64,000 nucleotides of DNA from Hyalangium ruber (GTDB lineage: Bacteria > Myxococcota > Myxococcia > Myxococcales > Myxococcaceae). The notes below the pieces were generated by a model. It was not told where the DNA came from. It worked only from the letters and a program-made list of their open reading frames with translations, and made no database searches. Where the stretch lies: NCBI RefSeq assembly GCF_034259325.1, contig NZ_JAXIVS010000022.1, positions 62,001-126,000 on the forward strand. Reading direction: 5' to 3'. The position numbers were made by a program, and so were the translations under genes. Numbering within the stretch: position 1 is the first letter of the stretch; every line of letters starts with the position of its first letter. This document shows positions 17,231 through 24,735 of this stretch, piece by piece.

Positions 17231-17520
17231 CTCGGCCCGGTGGCGCGCGCGTCGGACTGCTCCAGCTCGGGCCATGGCGCCCACGTCCGACAGCTCCAGC
17301 TCGGTCCGGGGCGCCCACGTCCGACAGCTCCAGCTCGGCCCGGTGGCGCTCGCGTCGGACGGCTCCAGCTCGGTCCGGGGCGCCCACGTCCGACAGCTCC
17401 AGCTCGGCCCGGTGGCGCTCGCGTCGGACGGCTCCAGCTCGGCCCGGGGCGCCCACGTCCGACAGCTCCAGCTCGGCCCGGTGGCGCTCGCGTCGGACGG
17501 CTCCAGCTCGGGCCGGTGGA
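17225..17520. repeat. Tandem repeat array 5, strictly alternating 34/35-bp units
   Basis: Marker C(A/G)GCTCCAGC starts at 17291, 17325, 17360, 17394, 17429, 17463 and 17498: steps 34, 35, 34, 35, 34, 35. Two variants alternate (CCCACGTCCGACAGCTC and GCTCGCGTCGGACGGCTC), so the higher-order unit is again 69 bp. Confidence 0.93.
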
Positions 17521-17714
17521 GGACGCCCGCAGCTTGGCGGTGCGGAAACCGGGTAGGAGAGCGCGCCCGGGGAGCACGGCGCTAGCCGCTCCCATGGCCT
17601 CTAGCACGCGCTGCCACGCCCACGGGGCGCCCCACCCCCCGGGCCTGGGCATCTCGAACGCATGGCGGCCCAGCGCTGGCAGGCGTGGGAGAAGACACGC
17701 GGCGCGCTGCTGCG

Positions 17715-17736
17715 GGGTGCCTGGCGCCAGGCACCC
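17715..17736. promoter_or_regulatory. Perfect 22-bp palindrome upstream of the DUF2381-kinase pair
   Basis: GGGTGCCTGGC followed directly by its exact reverse complement. It lies 100 bp before the TTG start of the next gene, in a stretch (17521-17835) with no gene. It could be an operator or a strong hairpin in the leader. Confidence 0.45.
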
Positions 17737-17835
17737 GGAACCGCTGGCGCCAGCACGCGACGCGCGGCCCCGTCGAGCGCTCCCAGCGCCCGCGCCGGGT
17801 CTGCTAGGGTGGCCTACCTCGGAGGTAACGCACCC

Positions 17836-18681
17836 TTGCTCTCACCTGCGACTCTGGCCCTTGCGCTGCTCCTCCTCGGGGGGACGCTGGCGCAAGCACA
17901 ACCGGCGCCCACACGCGAGCCGCGCCGCCGCTCCGTCACGCTGACAGGCGCGCCGGTAGAGGCACGCATCGCCACGGGGATCCGCACGTTCCTTGTCTTC
18001 TCAGTCCCCATCCGGGGGAAGGCGGTGGAGGTGGACCCACAGCGGATCAAGGTCGTTGCGTTGGGTGACGTGATCCTTGCTATCGAGCCCTTGAGCGAAC
18101 CCCGGCCCGGTGAACGCTGGACGTTGCGTGTCCCGTTGGCGGATGGGAAGGCGCCCGACGTGGCCGAGTTCTCGCTCGTCGCGCACCCCTCCGAGGTAGA
18201 TACAGAGATCGACGTTGCACGGCGCGAGGAGTCGCCTACCGCCTGTCCGACGTGCGCGCCGTGCGCCGCCCTGAATCCGGCAGACGCCATCGCTTCCGGG
18301 TTCATCAGCAAGGACGGAGTGCAAACCCGGGAACTGGCCAGCTTCATGGACGCCGCAAGCGGCTTCGATTCGCAAGAGGGTTTGACCTATCGCGCGGCGG
18401 ATTGGGTGCTGGTGGATGTGGAGATCATCCCCCCGCCTGGACACCCAGCATGGAGGCCAACCGGAGCCACGTTGACGAGCAAGACCGGCGAGGCGCGAGT
18501 GCGGGCGGTGAAGGTGGCACCGGGCAAGCTACCGAACGCGGTGCGGGTGCTCGTGACAACGGACAAGCCACCGCCAAGCGCGGGGCTCAAATTCACCTTG
18601 CGCCTGAACGGCCCGGACGGGGCGCAGTCCTTCTCGATTCCTGCTGTGACACTGCCGCCAGCAAAGGAGCCCAAGCGATGA
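17836..18681 (+). CDS. DUF2381-family (TIGR02268-like) secreted protein
   Basis: A 281-residue exported protein, start TTG at 17836 chosen because GGAGG lies 10 bases upstream and the frame then opens with signal peptide LSPATLALALLLLGGTLAQAQ. The mature part is beta-rich (VEARIATGIRTFLVFSVPI, WTLRVPLADGKAPDVAEFSL, GARVRAVKV-type strands) with a CPTCAPCA cluster mid-way. It belongs to a paralogous family seen next to Ser/Thr kinase genes in myxobacteria; the stop overlaps the kinase ATG (ATGA), supporting a functional pair, perhaps as a periplasmic partner of the kinase's extracytoplasmic domain. Biochemical role unknown. Confidence 0.75.
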   Translation: MLSPATLALALLLLGGTLAQAQPAPTREPRRRSVTLTGAPVEARIATGIRTFLVFSVPIRGKAVEVDPQRIKVVALGDVILAIEPLSEPRPGERWTLRVPLADGKAPDVAEFSLVAHPSEVDTEIDVARREESPTACPTCAPCAALNPADAIASGFISKDGVQTRELASFMDAASGFDSQEGLTYRAADWVLVDVEIIPPPGHPAWRPTGATLTSKTGEARVRAVKVAPGKLPNAVRVLVTTDKPPPSAGLKFTLRLNGPDGAQSFSIPAVTLPPAKEPKR

Positions 18682-20558
18682 TCGGAGCAGTGGAACTTCA
18701 ACCCGGCACTCTCCTAGACGGTTGGCAGATCGTCCGGCCCCTGCGGACGGGCGGCTTTGGTGCCGTTCACCATGCCCAGCAACAAGGGAAGGCGTTCGCG
18801 ATCAAGGTCGCACTGCACCGCGAGCAGAGCGGCGACGTTGGCAAGACGCACGCGCGCGCGCTGCTCGAAATGTCGCTCCTGTTGACGCTGGATCATCCCA
18901 ACATCATCAAGCCGCGCGGGTTCGGATACCTGCCGGATGGCCGCGCCTATTGCGTGCTGGAGTACGTGGAGGGCTGGACGCTGGGAGAGTGGAAGGAACG
19001 CACGTTTCCCACCTTCCGCGAACTCGCGCGCGTGTGCGCCAAGATTGCCGGGGCCATCGAGTACATGCACGCTCGCCCGCGCAAGGTGTTTCACCGTGAC
19101 TTGAAGTTGTCCAACGTGATGATCAGCAGCAGCACGGGCGAGCCGGTGATCATCGACCTCGGCGCCGCGACCTACGAGAACGCCGAGGAGTTGACGACAA
19201 CGCCGCTGCCCCCAGGCACGGACCGCTATCGCTCGCCCGAGGCGTGGGATTTCTACTACCAGCAGCGCCACACCCCCGGGGCACGCTACCCGTTCAAGGT
19301 GACGGATGAACTGTTCGCCGTGGGAGTGATGCTCTACGAATTGCTCACGGTTCCGCTGCCTGCCAAGGAACCGCCTCGGCTCGACTTCTCGGAGCGCATG
19401 GCGAATCTGCGAGCTGCCCGCGAGGTGAACCCGCGTGTGCCGGAAGCATGGAGCGCTCTAGTGGAGGACTTGCTAGCGCACGATCCGGCGCAAAGGCCGG
19501 TAAACTTCAAGGCGCTGCGGAGCAGGCTGGAAGAGTTGGCCAACCACCCGGGGCCGGAACACGCGGCAGAGGTGCACGCGCCCTCAGCGCAGCGCCAGCC
19601 CCCGCCCGGCAACGGGGCGCGAAGGAAACAGGGTTGGCGCAAGGTGCTGGCATGGGCTGACAAGCAGGCAGCCCGCCTCCGTGGCCGACTCCAACCGCGC
19701 GCGCTTGTCGCCAGGGTGCCGGCCTCTCGCCGGCAATGGCGCAAGCCTCTGGCATTCGCGGGCATGGTGGCTGCCGTCGTGGTGGCTGCTGCTGCTGCCG
19801 CGTGGCTGACGCATGGTGAACGCCCCGCGCCCGCATCGGCGCCCGCTCCCGCGTCGGTGCCCGCGCCGAAAGTGGCCACCGCGCCAGCCGTCCCGACTGC
19901 CCCGGCGCTTCCCCCTGTGAAGCCCCCGCCCGTGTCTGCTCCCGCTCCCGCAACTGCACCGAAGGAAGGATCCACCGTGAAGCCCAAGCCGCCCGATGCT
20001 CCCAAGTCGCCCCGTGCCGCACGCGCGCTGAAAGCAGCCCCCGCCCCGAACGATCCCGGCTTCCCGGCGTGGTGCAAGGCGCTGCCGCTGGCGCTCGCCA
20101 TGGCTACCGAGGGGTGCGCGTCCATCCGTATCAAAGCCGAGCCCTTCGAGTGTCCGCCCGGGGCGAAAGAAGCCATGGAGAAACTAGGCTGGATGGAAGA
20201 CGGGATTGGCCGTGCATCCTTAGCCGTGAAACTCGACGAGAGAGGCCCCGAGCGTGGCGCGTGGACGTTCACACTGGGAGCCCCGGTTACCGGCGTCCTC
20301 AAGGGCGCCGATAGAGGGGAGGTCCCGGCAGGCTCCCTGCTCTACGGCACGGCCTACAAGACCGATGCGCTCCCAGACGCCCCCCTCGGAGAACTCCGCA
20401 TCATCTACGACCACGTAGAGATCCCCGGCAAAGGAAAGTTTCCCGTGTGCGTTGTCTCGCAACGCTCCGCGATTAGGGAATTGAAGGACAATAAGGCGAC
20501 GGCGCAAGCGAACGTGGGAGCAGGCCCCGTCTCAAGTTGGGAGCCGCCGCGCGACTAG
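18678..20558 (+). CDS. Membrane-anchored eukaryotic-like Ser/Thr protein kinase
   Basis: A 626-residue kinase. Residues about 15-275 form the catalytic domain: glycine loop RTGGFGAVH, Lys in FAIKVAL, HRDLKLSNVM with catalytic Asp and Asn, IIDLGAA (DLG instead of DFG), and RYRSPEAWD. A single membrane helix (LAFAGMVAAVVVAAAAAAWL) lies at about 356-378, then an Ala/Pro-rich spacer to about 455 and a C-terminal domain outside the membrane with FPAWCKALPLALAMATEGC. All catalytic residues are present, so it should be active. The ATG overlaps the DUF2381 stop, and the two form one cassette between repeat arrays 5 and 6. The target is unknown. Confidence 0.9.
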   Translation: MIGAVELQPGTLLDGWQIVRPLRTGGFGAVHHAQQQGKAFAIKVALHREQSGDVGKTHARALLEMSLLLTLDHPNIIKPRGFGYLPDGRAYCVLEYVEGWTLGEWKERTFPTFRELARVCAKIAGAIEYMHARPRKVFHRDLKLSNVMISSSTGEPVIIDLGAATYENAEELTTTPLPPGTDRYRSPEAWDFYYQQRHTPGARYPFKVTDELFAVGVMLYELLTVPLPAKEPPRLDFSERMANLRAAREVNPRVPEAWSALVEDLLAHDPAQRPVNFKALRSRLEELANHPGPEHAAEVHAPSAQRQPPPGNGARRKQGWRKVLAWADKQAARLRGRLQPRALVARVPASRRQWRKPLAFAGMVAAVVVAAAAAAWLTHGERPAPASAPAPASVPAPKVATAPAVPTAPALPPVKPPPVSAPAPATAPKEGSTVKPKPPDAPKSPRAARALKAAPAPNDPGFPAWCKALPLALAMATEGCASIRIKAEPFECPPGAKEAMEKLGWMEDGIGRASLAVKLDERGPERGAWTFTLGAPVTGVLKGADRGEVPAGSLLYGTAYKTDALPDAPLGELRIIYDHVEIPGKGKFPVCVVSQRSAIRELKDNKATAQANVGAGPVSSWEPPRD

Positions 20559-20574
20559 GGCAGGGTCGCGGCCC

Positions 20575-21010
20575 CCAGCTCAGGCCGGGGCGCCCACGTC
20601 GGATGGCTCCAGCTCGGCCCGATGGCGCGTGCCAGGACGGCAGCCATCCTCGCCGCGTCCAGCTCGGCCCGGTGGCGCGCACGTCGGACAGCTCCAGCTC
20701 GGCCCGGTGGCGCGCGCGTGCGTCGGACAGCTCCAGCTCGGCTCGGTGGTGCGCGCCAGGACGGCAGCCATCGTCGCCGCGTCTGCTCGGCCCCGGTGTG
20801 CGCGCGCTGGACAGCTCCAGCTCGGCCCGGTGGCGCGCGCGTGCGTCGGACAGCTCCAACTCGGCCCGGGGCGCGTGCGTCGGACCGCTCCAGCTCGGCC
20901 CCGGTGGCGCGCGCGTCTGACTGCTCTAGCTCGGCCCGGTAGTGCCCACGTTGGACAGCTCCAACTCGGCCCCAGTGGCGCGCACCTCGGACAGCTCCAG
21001 CTCGGGCCGC
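20575..21010. repeat. Tandem repeat array 6, 34/35-bp family
   Basis: About twelve degenerate copies of GTCGGACAGCTCCAGCTCGG plus CCCGGTGGCGCGC, including two copies of the variant AGGACGGCAGCCATC(C/G)TCGC seen in array 4. It starts 16 bp after the kinase stop. The rest of the gap, 21011-21182, has no gene and probably holds the promoter of the next kinase-like gene. Confidence 0.9.
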
Positions 21011-21182
21011 GTCGAGACTCCCGAGCGTTACGTGGTGCATTTGTGTGGCAGCGCTGGAAATTCGCCGGTTTTTGAACGCGCCCGCCCAACCTCCCCCGTC
21101 GTTCCCCCTGCCCCCATGTGCCGGGTAGTTTCTCCTCCCGTCGCGCGGCGCCCCGCTCGCGTTCCTCTAGGAGTCTCCATCC

Positions 21183-22370
21183 ATGGCCTCCGTCACAGGC
21201 CCCCAGTTACCCGAGGGGGTGATCCTCTTCTCCCTGGGCGATTTCTCTTATGCCTTCCTCCGAGTCCTGGAGACGACCAACCACGGCGAAACGGTGATGA
21301 TCGTGCAGCAGCGCTCACGCCTGGGACCGGAAGGAAACTACATCGCGCGACGGGTTCTGCCCACCTCGCCCACGCACGATCCCGAATCGCTCGCCAGGAT
21401 CCGCGCTCGGCTTGAAGAAGAGGCGCGGCTGGCCACCTACCTGGATCATCCCAACATCGCCCGTGTTCTGGGGCGGGCCGAGTCTCACGGGGTTCTCTAC
21501 ATCCTGTGCGAGCGAGTCTCAGGCACCCGGCTAGACACCATCGTGACAGCCGCGAGCATGCGGGGTGTCTGCCTGTCGGCGGGCTTTGCGCTCCACGTGG
21601 GCGCCGAAGTGGCGAGCGCTCTACACCACGCGCACACGCGCACGGACGAGCAGGGCCGCCCGCTCGGCATCATTCACCGAGACGTGAACCCCGCCCGCAT
21701 CTACGTGAAGGGTGACGGCTCGATCAGGCTCACGGATTTTGCGCTTGCCCGCTCGCTGTTACCGGGCCGGGTGGCAACCTCGGTGCCGCGCCCGCAGGGG
21801 GATGCCTTCTACGGCGCCCCCGAGGCACTGCTAGGCGAGCCGATGGATCCGCGCTCGGATCTGTTCGCGCTCGGCTTGGTGATGCTGGAGATCGTCACGG
21901 GACGAGGGCTCTACGGCACGCTCACGGTGCGGGCCTCTGACTTGGAGGAGGCGCTAACGCCCGACGTTCGCGCGAAGGTGGTCGCCGCTCACAACATCGC
22001 CACGCTTGCGGAACTGCCCGAGCAGGTAGACGACTACATTCTGCGGGCTGCCACGTACACCGCGCAGGAGGTAGAGGAACTGACGGAGGACGTTTTCCCC
22101 CCGCTCCGCTCCATCCTCCGAACGTTGCTCCAGCGGCGCCCGGAGGATCGCTACCCGTCAGCGGCAGCGCTACAGGACGATCTCCGCAAGGGGCTGGCTG
22201 CGTTGGGCGCGCCCTATGGAGCCCCCGAGGCTATCGCGGAGTTGCAGCGCATCTCGAAGGCCGCGCGCATGCACAAGGACGTAGGCGGCCCCACTGCACA
22301 GGATTCCGCGTCCACGACGCGCAAGCTGTCCGCTGATCACGTGATCACGACGCCGGGTAGCTCCGCGTAG
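21183..22370 (+). CDS. Degenerate Ser/Thr kinase (probable pseudokinase)
   Basis: A 395-residue soluble protein with a kinase fold: DHPNIARVLGRAESHGVLYI, HRDVNPARIYV, LTDFALARS, GAPEALLGEPMDPRSDLFALG. Key positions differ from active kinases: no GxGxxG loop (SLGDFSYAFLRV), the VAIK Lys is Arg (YIARRVL), the catalytic-loop Lys and Asn of HRDxKPxN are Asn and Arg, and DFG is DFA. The catalytic Asp and DF remain. This suggests a nucleotide-sensing or scaffold role rather than phosphorylation, possibly with the neighbouring active kinase. No membrane segment is present. ATG at 21183 follows TAGGAG. Identity as kinase fold is firm; inactivity is inferred. Confidence 0.85.
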   Translation: MASVTGPQLPEGVILFSLGDFSYAFLRVLETTNHGETVMIVQQRSRLGPEGNYIARRVLPTSPTHDPESLARIRARLEEEARLATYLDHPNIARVLGRAESHGVLYILCERVSGTRLDTIVTAASMRGVCLSAGFALHVGAEVASALHHAHTRTDEQGRPLGIIHRDVNPARIYVKGDGSIRLTDFALARSLLPGRVATSVPRPQGDAFYGAPEALLGEPMDPRSDLFALGLVMLEIVTGRGLYGTLTVRASDLEEALTPDVRAKVVAAHNIATLAELPEQVDDYILRAATYTAQEVEELTEDVFPPLRSILRTLLQRRPEDRYPSAAALQDDLRKGLAALGAPYGAPEAIAELQRISKAARMHKDVGGPTAQDSASTTRKLSADHVITTPGSSA

Positions 22371-22427
22371 CACTCGGCTCCCTCTTCGCTCTCAGCCCCG
22401 CAGCCCGCATCGGCATCGCGCCGAGAC

Positions 22428-22560
22428 GGGATCGGCTTGCCTCTGACCTTGGAGGGGGGACAGGCCGATCCCATCGGAGCGCGTGCCACTGGCCACACCG
22501 AGGGGAGCGGCGTGGCCAGTGCGAAGCGACTGGGGGCGCCCTGCATCCTTGGGGGCGCCC
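22428..22560. other. Structured spacer: three consecutive strong inverted repeats
   Basis: Stem 1: GGGATCGGC (22428-22436) with GCCGATCCC (22464-22472). Stem 2: CACTGGCCAC (22487-22496) with GTGGCCAGTG (22512-22521), perfect, 15-base loop. Stem 3: GGGCGCCC twice (22534-22541, 22553-22560), each self-complementary. No open frame fits. It could be a small structured RNA, a leader of the XRE gene or a terminator cluster; no T-run follows. Confidence 0.5.
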
Positions 22561-22673
22561 CTGGTCGCGGCAGTTCACCGCGCCCGGTGAGCTGATCGGC
22601 TGCCTGCCTCTCTCCCTGCCATGTGCCCCCGGCTTGTGTGTTTCGTGCTGGCGCGGCGCGCGAGGTTCCCACG

Positions 22674-23171
22674 ATGACAGGCCACCAGACAGCACGGCCC
22701 GCAGAGGCCCTCTCTCAGCGCAAGGCCCGCAGTCAGCGTTCCCCGCTTCCTCGGGACGCGAAGCGCCAAGAGCAACGGCTCGGGGCTACGCTCGGAAGGG
22801 CGTTGCGAGCGGCGCGGATGCGCGCGGGGCTCACTCAGGCCGAGATTGCCGAGAGCGTCGGCATTGTTCCCGAGGTGTTCGGGCGGATGGAGCGCGGGAA
22901 GATGCTTCCCAGCCTGCCCACGCTGTTCCGGCTGTGCGTGGCCCTGCGAAGTGGCCCGCACGAACTGATGGGCTTCGCCCCCGTGGCCAGTCTGCCGCAA
23001 GCGGCACAGCTCGAAGTTCCGCCCGAACTGGCACCCACGCCCGAAATGCGGCGCCTGCTGCGCCTGCTGGGACGGCTTCAAGGTCTCCAGCTCAAGCTGA
23101 TCTTGCGCCTCGTGATGGCCTTCATAGCGGAGCCCAAGCGCCCCCGGCGCGAGAGGAGGGATCGAGGATGA
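22674..23171 (+). CDS. XRE-family HTH transcriptional regulator
   Basis: A 165-residue DNA-binding protein. ATG at 22674 has GAGG eight bases upstream; an in-frame ATG at 22623 gives a longer version with little support. After a basic N-terminus, residues about 38-95 form an HTH_3 domain: LGRALRAARMRAGLTQAEIA, then SVGIVPEVFGRMERGKMLPSLPTLFRLCVAL, a standard Cro/C1 layout. The C-terminal part is helical and basic, ending RRERRDRG. The stop overlaps the following ATG. Likely regulates island genes; its operator is not evident. Confidence 0.88.
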   Translation: MTGHQTARPAEALSQRKARSQRSPLPRDAKRQEQRLGATLGRALRAARMRAGLTQAEIAESVGIVPEVFGRMERGKMLPSLPTLFRLCVALRSGPHELMGFAPVASLPQAAQLEVPPELAPTPEMRRLLRLLGRLQGLQLKLILRLVMAFIAEPKRPRRERRDRG

Positions 23172-23584
23172 CCACGCCCCCGCAGCAAGACGCCCCGACG
23201 ATGTTCTATCCCCTCAACCCCTGCGGCCATCTTCGCGGCCCCGGTGGCGGTTGCATCGGCTCCCCCGAGTGCAAGCGCGAGCCTGTCAGCGCGGACAAGC
23301 TGGGGGAGTTGGTGCAACGTGCTGGAGAACTCCGCGCGCGGCTCGTGGCCCATCCTTCCCAGGCGTTCACAGGGGAAGGCCGCGCGACCGTCGCGGACAA
23401 GCTCGGAGCGGCGGTGAGTCTGGGAGAGTGCCTTAGCGCGGTGCTGGCCAACTTGCTGGATCACAAGGCCATCCTGACGACGGAGGAACAGGCGACGCTG
23501 GCCACCATCGGCGCGAACGTGGAGATGCGGGTGCGGGATCTCTGCGACTTCCTGACGACTTGGACAGGTGGGGTCCCTTCGTGA
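23168..23584 (+). CDS. Small hypothetical protein coupled to the XRE regulator
   Basis: A 138-residue soluble protein with ATGA overlap to the XRE gene and GAGG just upstream. The N-terminus has a possible metal-binding cluster (CGHLRGPGGGCIGSPEC); the rest is helical (LGELVQRAGELRARLVAHPS, AAVSLGECLSAVLANLLDHK). I do not recognise the family. As the last gene before the right end of the island, and co-translated with a Cro/C1-type protein, it may modulate that regulator. It lies 52 bases before the right arm-type sites. Confidence 0.65.
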   Translation: MTTPPQQDAPTMFYPLNPCGHLRGPGGGCIGSPECKREPVSADKLGELVQRAGELRARLVAHPSQAFTGEGRATVADKLGAAVSLGECLSAVLANLLDHKAILTTEEQATLATIGANVEMRVRDLCDFLTTWTGGVPS

Positions 23585-23635
23585 AGCAAGGCGCGTCCTG
23601 ACGTGCTCCAGAGGCCCCCAATGGTCCGATTGGGG

Positions 23636-23664
23636 GGGACCAAGGGGACCAAAAAAGGACCAAA
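23636..23664 (+). repeat. Right arm-type repeats for the recombinase
   Basis: GGGACCAA at 23636-23643 then GGGACCAAAAAAGGACCAAA at 23645-23664, the same 20-mer as at 6243-6262 and in the same orientation. It lies 110-138 bases inside the right core repeat. A short hairpin (CCCCAAT and ATTGGGG around GGTCCG) precedes it. The rest of 23585-23888 contains no gene. Confidence 0.65.
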
Positions 23665-23773
23665 TCCGCTGGACTCGTGCGGACTCGTGTGGACGCTTCG
23701 AGGGGCCGCTTTTCAGAGGGAAACAGAGGGGAGCGCCGTTTTTCAGAGCGGGCCGGTTTCCCCCCTACACGGC

Positions 23774-23793
23774 TTCGATTCCCGCCGCCTCCA
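23774..23793 (+). repeat. Right att-like copy (probable attR)
   Basis: TTCGATTCCCGCCGCCTCCA, identical to 4090-4109. Unlike the left copy the 5' half of the T-stem is lost (CACGGC), so only the crossover-side 3' part of the tRNA/tmRNA end is retained, as expected at one end of an integrated element. Confidence 0.85.
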
Positions 23794-23888
23794 CTCTCCG
23801 GTATCCAGGCCTCGCTGCCTGACCGGCTCCAGCACGTTCGGGCTGCGAGCCGGTCGCCAGGGGGAGCGGACTGCGGGCTCGGGCCTGG

Positions 23889-24644
23889 TCAGATCTGGGC
23901 CATTCCGCCATCGGCGAAGAGCTCGGCGCCGTTGACGAAGCTCGAGTCGTCCGTGGCGAGGAACAGGACGGCCTTGGCGATCTCGTCCGTCTCGGCGAGG
24001 CGGCCCAGCGGTACCTGCGTCGCGAGGTAGTCGAGCAGTCCCTGCTGCTGGGCGGCCTCCGGCCCTCCGAGCTCGGCCAGCCCCGGGGTGCGGGTGGGGC
24101 CCGGGCTGATCACGTTGACGCGGATGCCGCGCCCCTTGAGGTCGAGGACCCAGCTGCGGGCGAAGTTGCGCACCGCCGCCTTGCTGGCGCCGTAGACGCT
24201 GAAGGCCGCCGTGCCCATGGTGCCGGACGTCGAGCCCATCAGGATGATCGAGGCCCCCTTCGTCAGCAGGGGCAGCGCCTTCTGGACGGTGAAGAGCACG
24301 CCCTTCACGTTGCGATTGAAGGTGTCATCGAAGTGCTCTTCGGTGATGGCGCCAAGCTGCAACATGCTGCCGCCGCCCGCATTGGTGAACAGCACGTCGA
24401 GCCGGCCCTTCTGCGTCTTGATCGTCTCGAAGAGCCGGTCGAGATCGGCGAGGTTGGCCGAGTCGGCCCGGATACCGGTCGCATGGGGGCCGATGGCGGC
24501 GACGGCGGCATCGAGTTCCGTCTGGCGGCGGCCGGTGATGAAGACATGGGCACCTTCCGCGGCGAAGCGCCTGGCCGTGGCGAGGCCGATACCGCTGGTG
24601 GCACCCGTGACGAGGGCGATCTTTCCTTCGAGCTTGCGAGACAT
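23889..24644 (-). CDS. SDR-family oxidoreductase
   Basis: NAD(P)-dependent short-chain dehydrogenase/reductase, 251 residues, the family's usual size. ATG at 24644 is preceded by GGAGG. The cofactor motif TGATSGIG is near residue 14, NAG near 90, catalytic Ser in MGSTSG near 140 and Y-x3-K in [11 protein letters not shown] near 155, then SPGPTRTPG. The substrate cannot be told. Transcribed away from a LysR gene with a 91-bp shared promoter region, the usual layout for a LysR-controlled target. It is the first chromosomal gene right of the island. Confidence 0.93.
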   Translation of the reverse strand: MSRKLEGKIALVTGATSGIGLATARRFAAEGAHVFITGRRQTELDAAVAAIGPHATGIRADSANLADLDRLFETIKTQKGRLDVLFTNAGGGSMLQLGAITEEHFDDTFNRNVKGVLFTVQKALPLLTKGASIILMGSTSGTMGTAAFSVYGASKAAVRNFARSWVLDLKGRGIRVNVISPGPTRTPGLAELGGPEAAQQQGLLDYLATQVPLGRLAETDEIAKAVLFLATDDSSFVNGAELFADGGMAQI

Positions 24645-24709
24645 GGGGACCTCCGGTGTGGATGGGCCAAGAGGTATCGACACGGTCGACCTTGCGAAAT
24701 AGAAAGGGC

Positions 24710-24726
24710 TGCAAACCATCGTTGCA
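24710..24726. promoter_or_regulatory. LysR-type inverted repeat between SDR and LysR genes
   Basis: TGCAA-N7-TTGCA, a perfect inverted repeat in the divergent intergenic region, ending nine bases before the LysR ATG. Position suits autoregulation and control of the SDR gene. Confidence 0.5.
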
Positions 24727-24735
24727 GGATTGTCG

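Larger units (their letters stand above)
4090..23793. mobile_element. Composite integrated island bounded by tRNA/tmRNA 3'-end repeats
   Basis: The 20-mer TTCGATTCCCGCCGCCTCCA occurs identically at 4090-4109 and 23774-23793; a copy with two mismatches lies at 6140-6159, 121 bases before a tyrosine recombinase start. The repeat reads as a T-loop, T-stem and acceptor strand, a classic integrase target. The recombinase element proper is most likely 6140-23793, with 4090-6159 an older or tandem insertion carrying the toxin/immunity-like pair. Arm-type repeats lie inside both ends (6223-6262 and 23636-23664). Content is accessory: restriction-modification, kinases, lipoprotein pairs, regulators. 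The restriction-modification genes look clearly less GC-rich than the flanks. No complete tRNA or tmRNA gene is visible at either junction, so the target gene itself must lie elsewhere or have been displaced by stacked insertions. Confidence 0.8.

Noticed and set aside
22334-22347. Palindrome TGATCACGTGATCA
   Set aside because: Lies inside the 3' coding end of the degenerate kinase and can be explained by its codons; no regulatory context.
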